A stretch of 64,000 nt of DNA from Dorea longicatena (GTDB taxonomy: Bacteria; Bacillota; Clostridia; Lachnospirales; Lachnospiraceae): contig NZ_CP100126.1 in NCBI RefSeq assembly GCF_024168045.1, forward strand, positions 2,513,001 through 2,577,000, written 5' to 3'. Of this stretch, positions 23,825 through 33,586 are shown in pieces. The translations under genes and the position numbers were made by a program. The notes under the pieces were generated by a model that was not told where the DNA came from, did no database searches, and saw nothing but the letters and a program-made list of their open reading frames with translations. Each line of letters starts with the position of its first letter. Positions within the stretch are counted from its first letter, which is position 1.

Positions 23825-23879
23825 ATTACTCGATGATTGTAGCAACACGTCCTGATCCTACAGTACGTCCACCTTCACG
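23825..23879 (-). repeat. Attachment site copy fused to tuf
   Basis: Perfect 55-bp match to 5765-5819, encoding the last 17 residues of EF-Tu (ending GRVATIIE) and the stop. Crossover happened somewhere within it. It is the copy the element supplies, on the integrase side. Confidence 0.9.
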
Positions 23880-25019
23880 GATAGCGAAACGAAGTCCCTG
23901 CTCCATAGCAACTGGGTGAATCAGTTCGATTGTCATTTCTACGTTGTCACCAGGCATGCACATTTCAACACCTTCTGGAAGTTCGCAAACACCTGTAACG
24001 TCTGTTGTTCTGAAGTAGAACTGTGGACGATAGTTGTTGAAGAATGGAGTATGACGTCCACCTTCATCTTTTGTCAGAACGTAAACCTGAGCTGTGAATT
24101 TGTGATGGCATGTTACTGAACCTGGTTTACAAAGAACCTGTCCTCTTTCGATTTCTGTTCTCTGGATACCACGAAGAAGAGCACCGATGTTGTCACCAGC
24201 CTGAGCTTCATCAAGAAGTTTACGGAACATTTCAACACCTGTTACAACTGTCTTCTTAGTCTCTTCGTGAATACCAACGATTTCTACTTCGTCAGATACA
24301 TGAAGAACACCACGCTCTACTCTACCTGTAGCAACTGTACCACGTCCTGTGATAGAGAATACGTCCTCTACTGGCATAAGGAATGGCTTATCTGTATCAC
24401 GCTCTGGATCTGGGATATAAGAATCTACAGCATCCATGAGTTCCATGATCTTGTCTCCCCACTCTGAGTTAGGATCTTCAAGAGCTTTAAGAGCTGATCC
24501 CTGGATGATTGGAGTATCATCTCCTGGGAATTCATACTCGTCAAGGAGTTCACGGATTTCCATTTCTACTAATTCAAGAAGTTCGTCATCGTCAACCATA
24601 TCACATTTGTTCATGAATACAACGATGTAAGGAACACCTACCTGACGAGAAAGCAGGATGTGCTCTCTTGTCTGAGCCATAACACCATCAGTAGCAGCTA
24701 CAACAAGGATAGCTCCATCCATCTGAGCAGCTCCTGTGATCATGTTCTTTACGTAGTCAGCATGTCCTGGGCAGTCAACGTGTGCATAGTGACGTTTCTC
24801 TGTCTGGTACTCAACGTGAGCTGTAGAAATTGTGATACCACGTTCTCTCTCTTCTGGAGCTTTATCGATATCTTCAAAGTTCTCTGCTGTGTTTCCTGGT
24901 ACTCTTGCTGCAAGTGTCTTTGTGATAGCAGCTGTAAGAGTTGTTTTACCGTGGTCAACGTGACCGATAGTACCGATATTACAATGCGGTTTTGTTCTTT
25001 CAAATTTAGCTTTAGCCAT
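23826..25019 (-). CDS. tuf: Elongation factor Tu
   Basis: EF-Tu of 397 residues, full length. It carries aminoacyl-tRNA to the ribosome as a GTP complex. GTPase motifs are G1 [14 protein letters not shown]2 RGITI, G3 [12 protein letters not shown]4 NKCDMVDD; domains 2 and 3 follow. The start MAKAKFER is set by AAGGAGG; the longer frame has no site. The last 17 codons come from the integrated element, with no change to the protein. It has its own promoter in the 114-bp gap after fusA. Confidence 0.97.
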   Translation of the reverse strand: MAKAKFERTKPHCNIGTIGHVDHGKTTLTAAITKTLAARVPGNTAENFEDIDKAPEERERGITISTAHVEYQTEKRHYAHVDCPGHADYVKNMITGAAQMDGAILVVAATDGVMAQTREHILLSRQVGVPYIVVFMNKCDMVDDDELLELVEMEIRELLDEYEFPGDDTPIIQGSALKALEDPNSEWGDKIMELMDAVDSYIPDPERDTDKPFLMPVEDVFSITGRGTVATGRVERGVLHVSDEVEIVGIHEETKKTVVTGVEMFRKLLDEAQAGDNIGALLRGIQRTEIERGQVLCKPGSVTCHHKFTAQVYVLTKDEGGRHTPFFNNYRPQFYFRTTDVTGVCELPEGVEMCMPGDNVEMTIELIHPVAMEQGLRFAIREGGRTVGSGRVATIIE

Positions 25020-25089
25020 TTTGAATATCCTCCTTAATTTAGTGCCATATGGCATATTAACAAATTGTTCGTTTGCTCGGCTACATTTG

Positions 25090-25118
25090 ATTATATTTCA
25101 AATGTAGCACTTTTTCAA
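25090..25118 (-). promoter_or_regulatory. tuf promoter
   Basis: Minus strand TTGAAA (25113-25118), 17-bp spacer, TATAAT (25090-25095). A dyad GCTACATTT/AAATGTAGC straddles the -10 and could form a hairpin or bind a regulator. Confidence 0.7.
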
Positions 25119-25133
25119 GCATTTTATAAATAA

Positions 25134-27251
25134 TTAGTCATTTTTGCTGGATAAAATCTTTTCCTGTACTGACTTCGGTACTGGCTCGTATTTCTCGAAG
25201 AACATTGAGTAGTTACCACGTCCCTGTGTTCTGGAACGTAAGTCTGTAGAGTATCCAAACATTTCTGACAATGGAACGAATCCACGAACGATCTTTCCGC
25301 CGCCGAGGTCATCCATACCTTCGATACGTCCACGACGTGAGTTAATGTCTCCAATAACGTCACCCATGTACTCTTCCGGCATAGTAACTTCCACTCTCAT
25401 GATAGGCTCAAGAAGAACCGGAGATGCCTTCTTCATAGCGTCCTTAAATGCAAGAGAACCTGCAATATGGAAAGCCATTTCACTTGAATCGACTTCATGG
25501 TAAGAACCGTCATATACGTTAGCCTTAAGACCAACAACCGGGAATCCTCCAAGGATACCAGACTGCATAGCCTCTTCGATACCTTCACCTACAGCCGGGA
25601 TATATTCCTTCGGAATAGCTCCACCAACTACAGAAGATTCGAATTTGAATGTTTCCTCACCGTTAACATCCATTGGCTCGAATTTAACTTTACAGTGTCC
25701 GTACTGTCCACGTCCACCTGACTGTTTTGCATATTTGCTGTCGACATCAACTGGTTTTGTAAATGCTTCTTTGTAAGCAACCTGAGGAGCACCTACATTA
25801 GCTTCTACCTTGAACTCACGAAGAAGTCTGTCTACGATAATTTCAAGATGAAGTTCTCCCATTCCAGCGATGATTGTCTGTCCAGTCTCCTGATCAGTAT
25901 GAGCACGGAATGTAGGGTCTTCTTCAGCCAGTTTTGCAAGAGATTCACCAAGTTTACCCTGGGAAGCTTTTGTCTTAGGCTCGATAGCAAGCTCGATAAC
26001 TGGTTCTGGGAATTCCATTGATTCCAGAATTACAGGATGCTGCTCGTCACAGATTGTATCACCTGTTGTAGTGAATTTAAATCCGATAGCAGCTGCGATA
26101 TCACCTGAATATACTTTATCAAGCTCTTCACGTTTGTTGGCATGCATCTGAAGGATACGTCCAACACGCTCTTTTTTATTCTTTGTAGCATTCAGTACAT
26201 AAGAACCTGAGTTCATTGTACCAGAGTAAACTCTGAAGTATGCCAGTTTACCTACGAATGGGTCTGTCATAATCTTGAATGCAAGTGCTGAGAACGGCTC
26301 TTCATCTGAAGAATGTCTTACAACCTCATTACCATCCTCATCCACACCATCGATTGGCGGGATATCTGTTGGTGCAGGCATGTACTCAAGGATTGCATCA
26401 AGAAGTTTCTGTACACCTTTGTTTCTGTAAGCTGAACCACAGCAAACAGGAACTGCTGTACACTCGCATGTTGCTTTTCTGAGTGCTTTCTTCATATCTT
26501 CAACAGATGGTTCTTCACCTTCCAGATACTGCATCATCAGATCATCATCAAGATCGCAGATCTTCTCTACCATTTCTGTATGGTAAAGTTCTGCATCATC
26601 TGCCATATCTTCCGGGATATCTGTAACAGAAATGTCATTTCCCTTATCATCGTTGTAGATGTAAGCTTTCATTTCCATCAGGTCAATGATTCCCTTGAAG
26701 TCATCTTCTTTACCGATTGGTAACTGAAGACAAATAGCGTTCTTTCCAAGTCTGGTCTTAATCTGGTCTACTGCATTGTAGAAATCAGCACCCAGGATAT
26801 CCATCTTATTGATGAATGCCATTCTTGGTACATTGTATGTGTCAGCCTGACGCCATACGTTTTCTGACTGAGGCTCAACACCACCCTTAGCACAGAAGAC
26901 GCCGACAGCGCCGTCCAGTACACGGAGTGAACGTTCAACCTCTACAGTAAAGTCAACGTGTCCCGGAGTATCAATGATGTTGATACGGTGCTCAAGAGCT
27001 CCCTTTTTAGGTTTTGTGAACTCTTCGAGTGTCCAGTGGCATGTTGTAGCCGCAGAAGTGATTGTGATACCTCTTTCCTGCTCCTGTTCCATCCAGTCCA
27101 TGGTAGCAGTACCTTCGTGAGTATCTCCAATCTTATAATTAACACCGGTATAGTACAGGATACGCTCGGTAAGAGTTGTCTTACCAGCATCGATATGTGC
27201 CATAATACCGATATTTCTTGTTCTCTCTAATGGATATTCTCTTCCAGCCAA
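25134..27251 (-). CDS. fusA: Elongation factor G
   Basis: EF-G of 705 residues, the translocase GTPase of the ribosome, acting in the cytosol. G1 is [17 protein letters not shown]2 [12 protein letters not shown]3 [18 protein letters not shown]4 [12 protein letters not shown]; domains II to V follow to the usual C-terminus. It lies 18 bp downstream of rpsG in the str operon order rpsL-rpsG-fusA-tuf. Start [15 protein letters not shown] follows AGGAGG. Confidence 0.97.
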   Translation of the reverse strand: MAGREYPLERTRNIGIMAHIDAGKTTLTERILYYTGVNYKIGDTHEGTATMDWMEQEQERGITITSAATTCHWTLEEFTKPKKGALEHRINIIDTPGHVDFTVEVERSLRVLDGAVGVFCAKGGVEPQSENVWRQADTYNVPRMAFINKMDILGADFYNAVDQIKTRLGKNAICLQLPIGKEDDFKGIIDLMEMKAYIYNDDKGNDISVTDIPEDMADDAELYHTEMVEKICDLDDDLMMQYLEGEEPSVEDMKKALRKATCECTAVPVCCGSAYRNKGVQKLLDAILEYMPAPTDIPPIDGVDEDGNEVVRHSSDEEPFSALAFKIMTDPFVGKLAYFRVYSGTMNSGSYVLNATKNKKERVGRILQMHANKREELDKVYSGDIAAAIGFKFTTTGDTICDEQHPVILESMEFPEPVIELAIEPKTKASQGKLGESLAKLAEEDPTFRAHTDQETGQTIIAGMGELHLEIIVDRLLREFKVEANVGAPQVAYKEAFTKPVDVDSKYAKQSGGRGQYGHCKVKFEPMDVNGEETFKFESSVVGGAIPKEYIPAVGEGIEEAMQSGILGGFPVVGLKANVYDGSYHEVDSSEMAFHIAGSLAFKDAMKKASPVLLEPIMRVEVTMPEEYMGDVIGDINSRRGRIEGMDDLGGGKIVRGFVPLSEMFGYSTDLRSRTQGRGNYSMFFEKYEPVPKSVQEKILSSKND

Positions 27252-27269
27252 GATTTTTTCCTCCTATAA

Positions 27270-27740
27270 TTAGAAACGATAATGAGCAAATGCTTTGTTT
27301 GCTTCTGCCATCTTGTGCATGTCTTCTTTCTTCTTTACAGATGCGCCTGTATTGTTTGCTGCATCCAGGATTTCGTTAGCCAGTCTTTCTTCCATTGTTT
27401 TCTCTCCTCTAGCACGAGAGTATACTGTCAGCCAACGAAGTGCAAGAGTCTGTCTTCTCTCAGGTCTAACCTCGATCGGTACCTGGTAGTTAGCTCCTCC
27501 GATACGTCTAGCCTTTACCTCAAGTACTGGCATGATGTTATTCATAGCCTCTTCAAATACTTCGATAGCTGGCTTTTCGGCTTTTGCTTCAACTCTTTCA
27601 AACGCTCCGTATACGATTTTCTGTGCAACACCCTTCTTACCATCAAGCATAATGTTGTTGACAAGCTTGGTTACCACTTTATTGTTGTATACTGGATCCG
27701 CTAATACGTCTCTTTTCTGAGTATGTCCTTTACGTGGCAC
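27270..27740 (-). CDS. rpsG: 30S ribosomal protein S7
   Basis: S7, 156 residues, which nucleates assembly of the 30S head by binding 16S rRNA. It begins with GTG (translated as [13 protein letters not shown]), preceded by AAGGAGGG; the apparent upstream ATG would add seven unneeded residues. [19 protein letters not shown] and the basic C-terminus are typical. It is the second gene of the str operon. Confidence 0.96.
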   Translation of the reverse strand: MPRKGHTQKRDVLADPVYNNKVVTKLVNNIMLDGKKGVAQKIVYGAFERVEAKAEKPAIEVFEEAMNNIMPVLEVKARRIGGANYQVPIEVRPERRQTLALRWLTVYSRARGEKTMEERLANEILDAANNTGASVKKKEDMHKMAEANKAFAHYRF

Positions 27741-27920
27741 GGTCCTTCCCTCCTTAAACATCTTAATTTAATTCATCGGTACTCACATGTGTCTTTCTAA
27801 TGATACTGTGTAGTGCATAGGGCATACATATATATACCTTGCAACTTACATAATCATAGTTCTGTTTGTGATTACATTTTTAATTGGTTTGAAATCTTAT
27901 CTGTTGTCTATGCAATAGAT

Positions 27921-28343
27921 TTATTTCTTAGCATCTTTTGGTCTCTTAGCACCGTATTTAGAACGAGCCTGTCTTCTCTTAGCAACACCTGCTGTATCAA
28001 GTGTTCCTCTTACGATATGATATCTTGTACCTGGAAGGTCTTTTACTCTTCCTCCACGGATCAGAACAACACTATGCTCCTGAAGGTTGTGTCCTTCTCC
28101 CGGGATATAGCTTGTTACTTCGATTCCGTTAGACAGACGTACTCTGGCGATCTTTCTAAGAGCTGAGTTAGGTTTCTTAGGTGTAGCAGTCTTAACAGCT
28201 GTACAAACACCTCTCTTCTGTGGTGCAGAAGTATTCGTACTTCTCTTCTTTAAAGAGTTGTATCCTTTCTGAAGTGCTGGTGCTGTAGACTTCTTTACAG
28301 ATGTCTGACGTCCTTTTTTTACTAACTGGTTAAATGTTGGCAT
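27921..28343 (-). CDS. rpsL: 30S ribosomal protein S12
   Basis: S12, 140 residues, in the decoding centre. The blocks [13 protein letters not shown] and [14 protein letters not shown] carry the lysines at which streptomycin resistance mutations arise; both are the sensitive type. The start MPTFNQ is set by AGGAGGTGAAAG. A 180-bp gap before rpsG contains no recognisable gene. Confidence 0.96.
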   Translation of the reverse strand: MPTFNQLVKKGRQTSVKKSTAPALQKGYNSLKKRSTNTSAPQKRGVCTAVKTATPKKPNSALRKIARVRLSNGIEVTSYIPGEGHNLQEHSVVLIRGGRVKDLPGTRYHIVRGTLDTAGVAKRRQARSKYGAKRPKDAKK

Positions 28344-28439
28344 TTCTTTCACCTCCTACGATTATAATAAGTTGCTTATTCATCTTGTGAATAGTCGCAC
28401 ATCAAAACAAAACGTTCCCATGCACGCTTGTTTAGTTTA

Positions 28440-28997
28440 TTACGAATCATGATTCTTGTCAAGGGATTTCCCTTGATTTTTCACGTTTTTTGCCACTTTT
28501 TTCTTTTCATTATATTTCGCGATCTGATGCTTTATCAGGCTAAACAGCACGATACCTGTCAGTATGCCTGCACTGTCAATACAGACATCCCTGAACTGAC
28601 AGCTGCGCCCAGGCACGAATAGTTGATGGAATTCATCTGTTGCTGCGTATGCCGTACCTGCACACCAGCATAATAATCTGTTCTTTTTTCCCTGATCTTC
28701 CGCAAAAGAGTACGCAGTCCCCAGCATCAACACACCAAGGACTGCGTATTCCGACGCATGCGCACATTTGCGTACCGGGAAATCTATCTTTTCCGCAAAC
28801 TGCTCCTGTTTATCTTCCGGCCAGGATCTGTACTCCGGAATCACGATATTTCCAATCAACTTTCCGACGGAGTGGCTCATTACCGTCGATTCATCTGCCT
28901 TTTTTGCTGAAAATGAAAAAATCACCGTCAGCCATATCAGCATAAGAAACAGCCAGATAATTCCTGCCTTATTTCTCTTTCTCCTGTTTTCCGTCAT
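28440..28997 (-). CDS. VanZ family membrane protein
   Basis: A 185-residue protein with four membrane helices and VanZ blocks RKCAHASEYAVLGVL and TDEFHQLFVPGRSCQFRDV. VanZ-like proteins are linked to glycopeptide or lipid tolerance, but most members are uncharacterised. It lies between the nucleotidyltransferase and rpsL without a clear partner. It ends in a short basic tail. Confidence 0.8.
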   Translation of the reverse strand: MTENRRKRNKAGIIWLFLMLIWLTVIFSFSAKKADESTVMSHSVGKLIGNIVIPEYRSWPEDKQEQFAEKIDFPVRKCAHASEYAVLGVLMLGTAYSFAEDQGKKNRLLCWCAGTAYAATDEFHQLFVPGRSCQFRDVCIDSAGILTGIVLFSLIKHQIAKYNEKKKVAKNVKNQGKSLDKNHDS

Positions 28998-29070
28998 ATT
29001 CTTTCCTGTCTTTTTTCTTCCTGTTCAATCACATGCTTTCGATATCATACCTGCGGTTATATCCCGGATA

Positions 29071-30009
29071 TTACGCCTTAAGATCTGCAAACAGATCTTT
29101 CTGATATACACCGTCTGCAATCAGTTTTGCAAATGACTCTACTACAACCGGTTTGTCTTCTTTATAAGTTACGCCAAACCATTTGTCCTGTGTCTCCAGA
29201 AGTCTGACACTTACTGTTCCCTTTTTCAGAAGTTCATCAATATAGATCGGGAGCAGATATTCACCTTTCAGTTCTTTTGCTTCATCCCCTTTGATATTCT
29301 CAAAGAATTCTACAAATCCTTCCTCCAGAAGTCCTACAAACTCCGGTGTCAGTCCCCACATATTCATCGATACATGTGCATTTACATCAATTCTATTTCC
29401 CTGAGATTCTGCTCCGTCTGATGTCTTTTTGATTTCATAAGTTTCTACGACATCTGTCAGATAATCATTCTCATCTACTGCACAAATTCCTCTTGTAACA
29501 GTTCCGTTATCACTTAAAGTATTGCCGAGAATGAATCCGGCCATGCAAAGTTCTTTTGATTTTTCCGGTGTATAATTTTCCACAAGGAACTCATGAATCT
29601 TTACAAATGCTTCTTTTCCATAATAGTCATCTGCATTAATAACTACGAATGGCTCTTTGATAATATCTTTACATACCAGTACCGCCTGTCCTGTTCCCCA
29701 CGGCTTGCTTCTCTTGGCCGGCTTTTCAATTCCTTTCGGGAGATCATCCAACTCCTGATATGCATAAGCAAATTCTATGTTCAATTCATTACAGATTCCT
29801 TCAATTCTTTTTCCGATCGCATCATGAAATGCATCTTTGATATCCTTACGAATGATAAATACTACTTTATTAAATCCGGCCTCTATTGCATCATGAATGG
29901 AATAATCCATAATGATCTCCCCATTTGGGCCTACCGGTTCCAGTTGCTTAATTCCGCCGCCAAAACGCGAACCCATTCCTGCAGCCATAATGACTAATGC
30001 TGTTTTCAT
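29071..30009 (-). CDS. Sugar-phosphate nucleotidyltransferase family protein
   Basis: A 312-residue nucleotidyltransferase. The N-terminal signature MAAGMGSRFGGGIKQLEPVG is the NTP-binding loop; NADDYYG carries the metal-binding Asp. It is likely to form a nucleotide sugar from a sugar 1-phosphate, but the substrate is not defined; the family also includes UTP-glucose-1-phosphate-like enzymes. It lies 112 bp downstream of glmS and near glmM and glf, a cell-envelope precursor cluster. Confidence 0.75.
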   Translation of the reverse strand: MKTALVIMAAGMGSRFGGGIKQLEPVGPNGEIIMDYSIHDAIEAGFNKVVFIIRKDIKDAFHDAIGKRIEGICNELNIEFAYAYQELDDLPKGIEKPAKRSKPWGTGQAVLVCKDIIKEPFVVINADDYYGKEAFVKIHEFLVENYTPEKSKELCMAGFILGNTLSDNGTVTRGICAVDENDYLTDVVETYEIKKTSDGAESQGNRIDVNAHVSMNMWGLTPEFVGLLEEGFVEFFENIKGDEAKELKGEYLLPIYIDELLKKGTVSVRLLETQDKWFGVTYKEDKPVVVESFAKLIADGVYQKDLFADLKA

Positions 30010-30064
30010 AATTCTCTTTCTCCTTTGTTTATTTGTCTTTTTTACAGTTAAAATCAGTATAGCA

Positions 30065-30109
30065 CAAAAAAGCGGGATATACCATGACTGTTTATCATGC
30101 CATATCCCA
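30065..30109 (-). terminator. Terminator after glmS
   Basis: On the minus strand GGGATAT ... ATATCCC with inner CATGA/TCATG pairs is followed by GCTTTTTT. Confidence 0.75.
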
Positions 30110-30121
30110 CCCTGTTCATTT

Positions 30122-31960
30122 CTATTCTACTGTTACACTCTTTGCAAGGTTTCTCGGTTTATCTACATCCAGACCTTTTGCTACTGATACATAATATCCA
30201 AGTAACTGAAGCGGAATAACTGCAAGTGATGTTGCAAAATGAGGGTCTGTCTTTGGAATGTATACAGAAAAATCTGCGTTTTCTTCAATATTATAATGTC
30301 CAAATGTTGTAAGTCCCATCAGATATGCGCCACGGCTCTTACACTCTACCATGTTGCTCAGTGTCTTTTCATATAATTCCGGCTGTGTCAGTACTCCGAT
30401 AACCAGTGTACCCTCTTCAATCAGGGAAATCGTTCCGTGCTTCAATTCTCCTGCTGCATATGCCTCCGAATGAATATAGCTGATTTCTTTCATCTTAAGG
30501 CTTCCCTCAAGGGAAATCGCATAATCAATTCCACGACCGATAAAGAAAATGTCTTTCGCATTCACCTGTTTGGATGCAAACCACTGAAGTCTCTCTTTAT
30601 CCTCGATAATTCTTTGAATTTTCTCCGGAATGCTCTGAAGTTCTTCAATATATCCGGTATACTGTTCTTCTGTAATCTGTCCTCTGATCTTTGCAAACTG
30701 AATTGCAAGTGTATAAGCTGCGATCAACTGTGTGCTGTATGCTTTTGTTGTCGCAACTGCAATCTCCGGTCCTGCCAGTGTATAGTATACATTGTCTGCC
30801 TCTCTGGCAATAGAAGAACCGATTACATTCACGATACCAAGTGTCTTTACTCCCTGTTTCTTTGATTCTCTGAGTGCTGCCAGACTGTCTGCGGTCTCTC
30901 CTGACTGGCTGATAATGACTACCAGTCCTTTCGGATCAAGAATCGGATTACGATAGCGGAATTCTGATGCAAGTTCTACACGTACCGGAATTCTTGCCAG
31001 ATCTTCCATGACATACTGTGCTGCCACTCCGACATGATATGCCGATCCACATGCCACGATATAAATCTGGCTGATCTCTTTGATCTCTTCTTCCGAAAGT
31101 CCGACCTCTGAAAGATCAATCATTCCGTCTTTTATAACAGAATTCAGTGTATCTGAAACTGCCTTTGGCTGCTCATGTATTTCCTTGATCATGAAATGCT
31201 CATATCCTGATTTTTCTGCTGCCTCTGCGTCCCATTCAACCGTCTTTAATTCTTTTTCAATCTCTTCTCCATCCAGGTTATAGAATGTAATCTCACCTTT
31301 ACGGACACGTGCCATCTCCTGGTTACCGATATAGTATACATCTCTCGTATATTTCAGAATTGCAGGAACATCGGAACCAATATAGGATTCTCCGTTCGCA
31401 ACTCCAAGGATCATCGGACTGTCCTTTCTTGCTACGTAGATTTCTTCCGGATAATCTCTGAACATAATTGCCAATGCGTAGGAGCCTCTGATCCGTACCA
31501 GCGCATGATTGATCGCATCTACCGGAGTCCCTTCATATTTTTTATAATAATAATCGATCAGTTTTACTGCTACTTCCGTGTCTGTCTCAGAATAGAATGT
31601 ATACCCTTTACGGACAAGTTTATCCTTTAATTCCTGATAGTTTTCAATAATACCATTATGAACAGCCACAACATTTCCATCATCACTTGCATGAGGATGT
31701 GCATTATTCTCAGATGGTTCTCCATGTGTTGCCCATCTTGTATGACCGATACCGCAGGTTCCTTTTACGGATTCACCATCATTCGTCTTCTCAGCAAGAA
31801 CTTTCAGTCTGCCTTTTGCCTTAATGATCTCTGCATCTGCACTGCCGTCACGTATAGCAATTCCTGCAGAGTCGTAACCACGATATTCCAGTTTTGACAA
31901 ACCATCCAACAAGATCGGTGCTGCCTGGTGTTCACCTGTAAATCCTACAATTCCACACAT
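30122..31960 (-). CDS. glmS: Glutamine-fructose-6-phosphate aminotransferase
   Basis: GlmS, 612 residues. It makes glucosamine 6-phosphate from fructose 6-phosphate and glutamine, the first step to UDP-GlcNAc. The N-terminal glutaminase begins with nucleophile Cys2 (MCGIVGFTGEHQAAPIL) and has TRWATHG and the NAHPH block; two SIS domains follow (ISQSGETADSLAALRESKKQ; C-terminal KPRNLAKSVTVE). It lies 89 bp after glmM, so the two steps are cotranscribed. No glmS ribozyme is visible upstream. Confidence 0.95.
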   Translation of the reverse strand: MCGIVGFTGEHQAAPILLDGLSKLEYRGYDSAGIAIRDGSADAEIIKAKGRLKVLAEKTNDGESVKGTCGIGHTRWATHGEPSENNAHPHASDDGNVVAVHNGIIENYQELKDKLVRKGYTFYSETDTEVAVKLIDYYYKKYEGTPVDAINHALVRIRGSYALAIMFRDYPEEIYVARKDSPMILGVANGESYIGSDVPAILKYTRDVYYIGNQEMARVRKGEITFYNLDGEEIEKELKTVEWDAEAAEKSGYEHFMIKEIHEQPKAVSDTLNSVIKDGMIDLSEVGLSEEEIKEISQIYIVACGSAYHVGVAAQYVMEDLARIPVRVELASEFRYRNPILDPKGLVVIISQSGETADSLAALRESKKQGVKTLGIVNVIGSSIAREADNVYYTLAGPEIAVATTKAYSTQLIAAYTLAIQFAKIRGQITEEQYTGYIEELQSIPEKIQRIIEDKERLQWFASKQVNAKDIFFIGRGIDYAISLEGSLKMKEISYIHSEAYAAGELKHGTISLIEEGTLVIGVLTQPELYEKTLSNMVECKSRGAYLMGLTTFGHYNIEENADFSVYIPKTDPHFATSLAVIPLQLLGYYVSVAKGLDVDKPRNLAKSVTVE

Positions 31961-32049
31961 AATTCGTTTTTTCTCCCTGTATTATTCTTAATATAATCTA
32001 TTCCATTTCTGGTATTTATGTATCTTATCTCCGCCTCAGGTCCGCTGCT

Positions 32050-33438
32050 TTAGCCGATCACATATCCTTTTTTCTTAACGACATCTACAACCTGATCTAC
32101 ATATTTTTTACAGATTTCTTCTGTCTCTGCTTCTACCATAACTCTGAGAAGTGGTTCTGTTCCGGATTCCCGCACAAGGATACGTCCGGTATCTCCAAGG
32201 GCTTCTGTTACTGCCCGTACCGCGCTCTGTACATCCGCATCGTCCTGCGCTGCTTTCTTATCTGTCACACGTACATTCTCCAAAACCTGTGGATAAATAT
32301 GAAGCCCTTCCATGAGTTCACTCATTTTCTTCTTTCTTGCCATCATAACTTCCATCATCTTAAGACTGGTAAGGATACCGTCTCCTGTGGAAGCATATTT
32401 TGAGAAAATAATATGGCCGGACTGTTCTCCTCCGAGAATGCATCCATTGTTTGTCATATATTCGTATACATATTTGTCTCCGACTGCAGTCTTTGCATAA
32501 TCAATCCCTGCCTCATCGAATGCTTTGTATAATCCAAAATTAGACATAACTGTTGTAACGACCGTATTGTTTTCCAGTTTGCCACGTTCTTTCATATATT
32601 TTCCATAAATATAAAGAATTGCATCTCCATCTATCAGATTCCCTTTTTCATCTACACAGAGACATCTGTCAGCATCTCCGTCATATGCAAATCCAACATC
32701 CAGACCATTCTCGGCAACAAATTTCTGCAGGCCGCCGATGTGCGTAGATCCTGCATTGTTATTGATATTCGTTCCGTCCGGCTCTGCATTGATTACATAT
32801 GTCTTGGCTCCAAGTGCATCAAATACAGACTTTGCCAGATTCCATGAACTTCCGTTCGCACAATCCAGTCCGACTTTCACACCCTTGAAAGAATAAAGTC
32901 CAAGTGAAATCAGATATCCGATGTAACGGTTTCTTCCTGATACATAGTCTACCGTACGTCCGATCTTAGATGTATGTGCAAATGGAATCTCCTCATACTT
33001 TTCCCCAAATACTTCCAGTTTGCCATCCAGATAGTCTTCTACCAGTGCGATCGTTCCCTCATCCATCTTCTCGCCATTACCGTTGATCAGTTTGATTCCG
33101 TTGTCATAATACGGATTATGACTTGCAGAGATCATGATCCCGCAATCAAATTCATCCGTTCTTGCCACATAAGCAACAGATGGTGTTGTTGTAACATGAA
33201 GCAGGTAAGCATCTGCTCCCGATGCAACAAGTCCACCTACCAATGTATATTCGAACATGTAGCTGGAACGTCTCGTATCCTTTCCAATTACAATACGTGC
33301 CGGTGTATCATCACCATTCTGACGTTTTATTTCTCCATAGTACCATCCGAGAAATCTTCCGATCTTGTACGCATGATCTGCTGTTAAGTTATTATTGGCT
33401 TCGCCACGGAAACCATCTGTTCCGAAATATCTTCCCAT
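32050..33438 (-). CDS. glmM: Phosphoglucosamine mutase
   Basis: GlmM, 462 residues, converting glucosamine 6-phosphate to glucosamine 1-phosphate. The phospho-serine loop GIMISASHNPYYDNGIKLI (Ser near 105), metal site DGDADRCLCVDE, sugar-binding GGEQSGHII and phosphate-binding RESGTEPLLRVM are all present. N-terminal MGRYFGTDGFRGEANN is typical. It stands directly upstream of glmS, the enzyme of the preceding step. Confidence 0.94.
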   Translation of the reverse strand: MGRYFGTDGFRGEANNNLTADHAYKIGRFLGWYYGEIKRQNGDDTPARIVIGKDTRRSSYMFEYTLVGGLVASGADAYLLHVTTTPSVAYVARTDEFDCGIMISASHNPYYDNGIKLINGNGEKMDEGTIALVEDYLDGKLEVFGEKYEEIPFAHTSKIGRTVDYVSGRNRYIGYLISLGLYSFKGVKVGLDCANGSSWNLAKSVFDALGAKTYVINAEPDGTNINNNAGSTHIGGLQKFVAENGLDVGFAYDGDADRCLCVDEKGNLIDGDAILYIYGKYMKERGKLENNTVVTTVMSNFGLYKAFDEAGIDYAKTAVGDKYVYEYMTNNGCILGGEQSGHIIFSKYASTGDGILTSLKMMEVMMARKKKMSELMEGLHIYPQVLENVRVTDKKAAQDDADVQSAVRAVTEALGDTGRILVRESGTEPLLRVMVEAETEEICKKYVDQVVDVVKKKGYVIG

Positions 33439-33530
33439 ATCTATTCTCCTAAAATAATATATCGTCTATCTTTCACAAAGCAACTGCCCCCATTATAGTT
33501 GGTATTAGACTCAAGTTCAAGCAAAAATGG

Positions 33531-33582
33531 CAAAAAAGTATGCATATGTGCAAAGACAATTGCTTCTATGCATACTTTTTTC
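33531..33582 (-). terminator. Terminator after glf
   Basis: AAAAAAGTATGCATA and TATGCATACTTTTTT form a long symmetric stem just beyond the glf stop. It may act in both directions. Confidence 0.8.
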
Positions 33583-33586
33583 ATTA

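Larger units (their letters stand above)
5765..23879. mobile_element. Composite integrative mobilizable element in the tuf 3' end
   Basis: About 18 kb bounded by 55-bp direct repeats. It carries a tyrosine integrase, excisionase-like gene, XRE repressor, CHC2 primase, VapE helicase, MOBV relaxase, probable oriT and TnpV. It has no type IV secretion or coupling-protein genes, so it is mobilizable rather than self-transmissible. It also holds a decayed second backbone (9090-11498), a restriction-modification island (11495-16021), a yjdF riboswitch gene and small membrane-protein genes. The repeat copy fused to tuf (23825-23879) is presumably element-derived and restores the EF-Tu C-terminus. 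Confidence 0.88.

Noticed and set aside
5820..23879. Self-transmissible conjugative element
   Set aside because: No VirB4, VirD4/coupling protein or other secretion genes are seen; only relaxase and a probable oriT, so mobilizable.
24749..25003. Extra frames inside tuf, fusA, rpoB and rpoC on either strand
   Set aside because: They lie wholly within well-supported essential genes and have no ribosome sites; they are codon-bias shadows.
31961..32049. Possible glmS ribozyme upstream of glmS
   Set aside because: The gap is only 89 bp, glmM reads up to it, and none of the conserved ribozyme core is visible.
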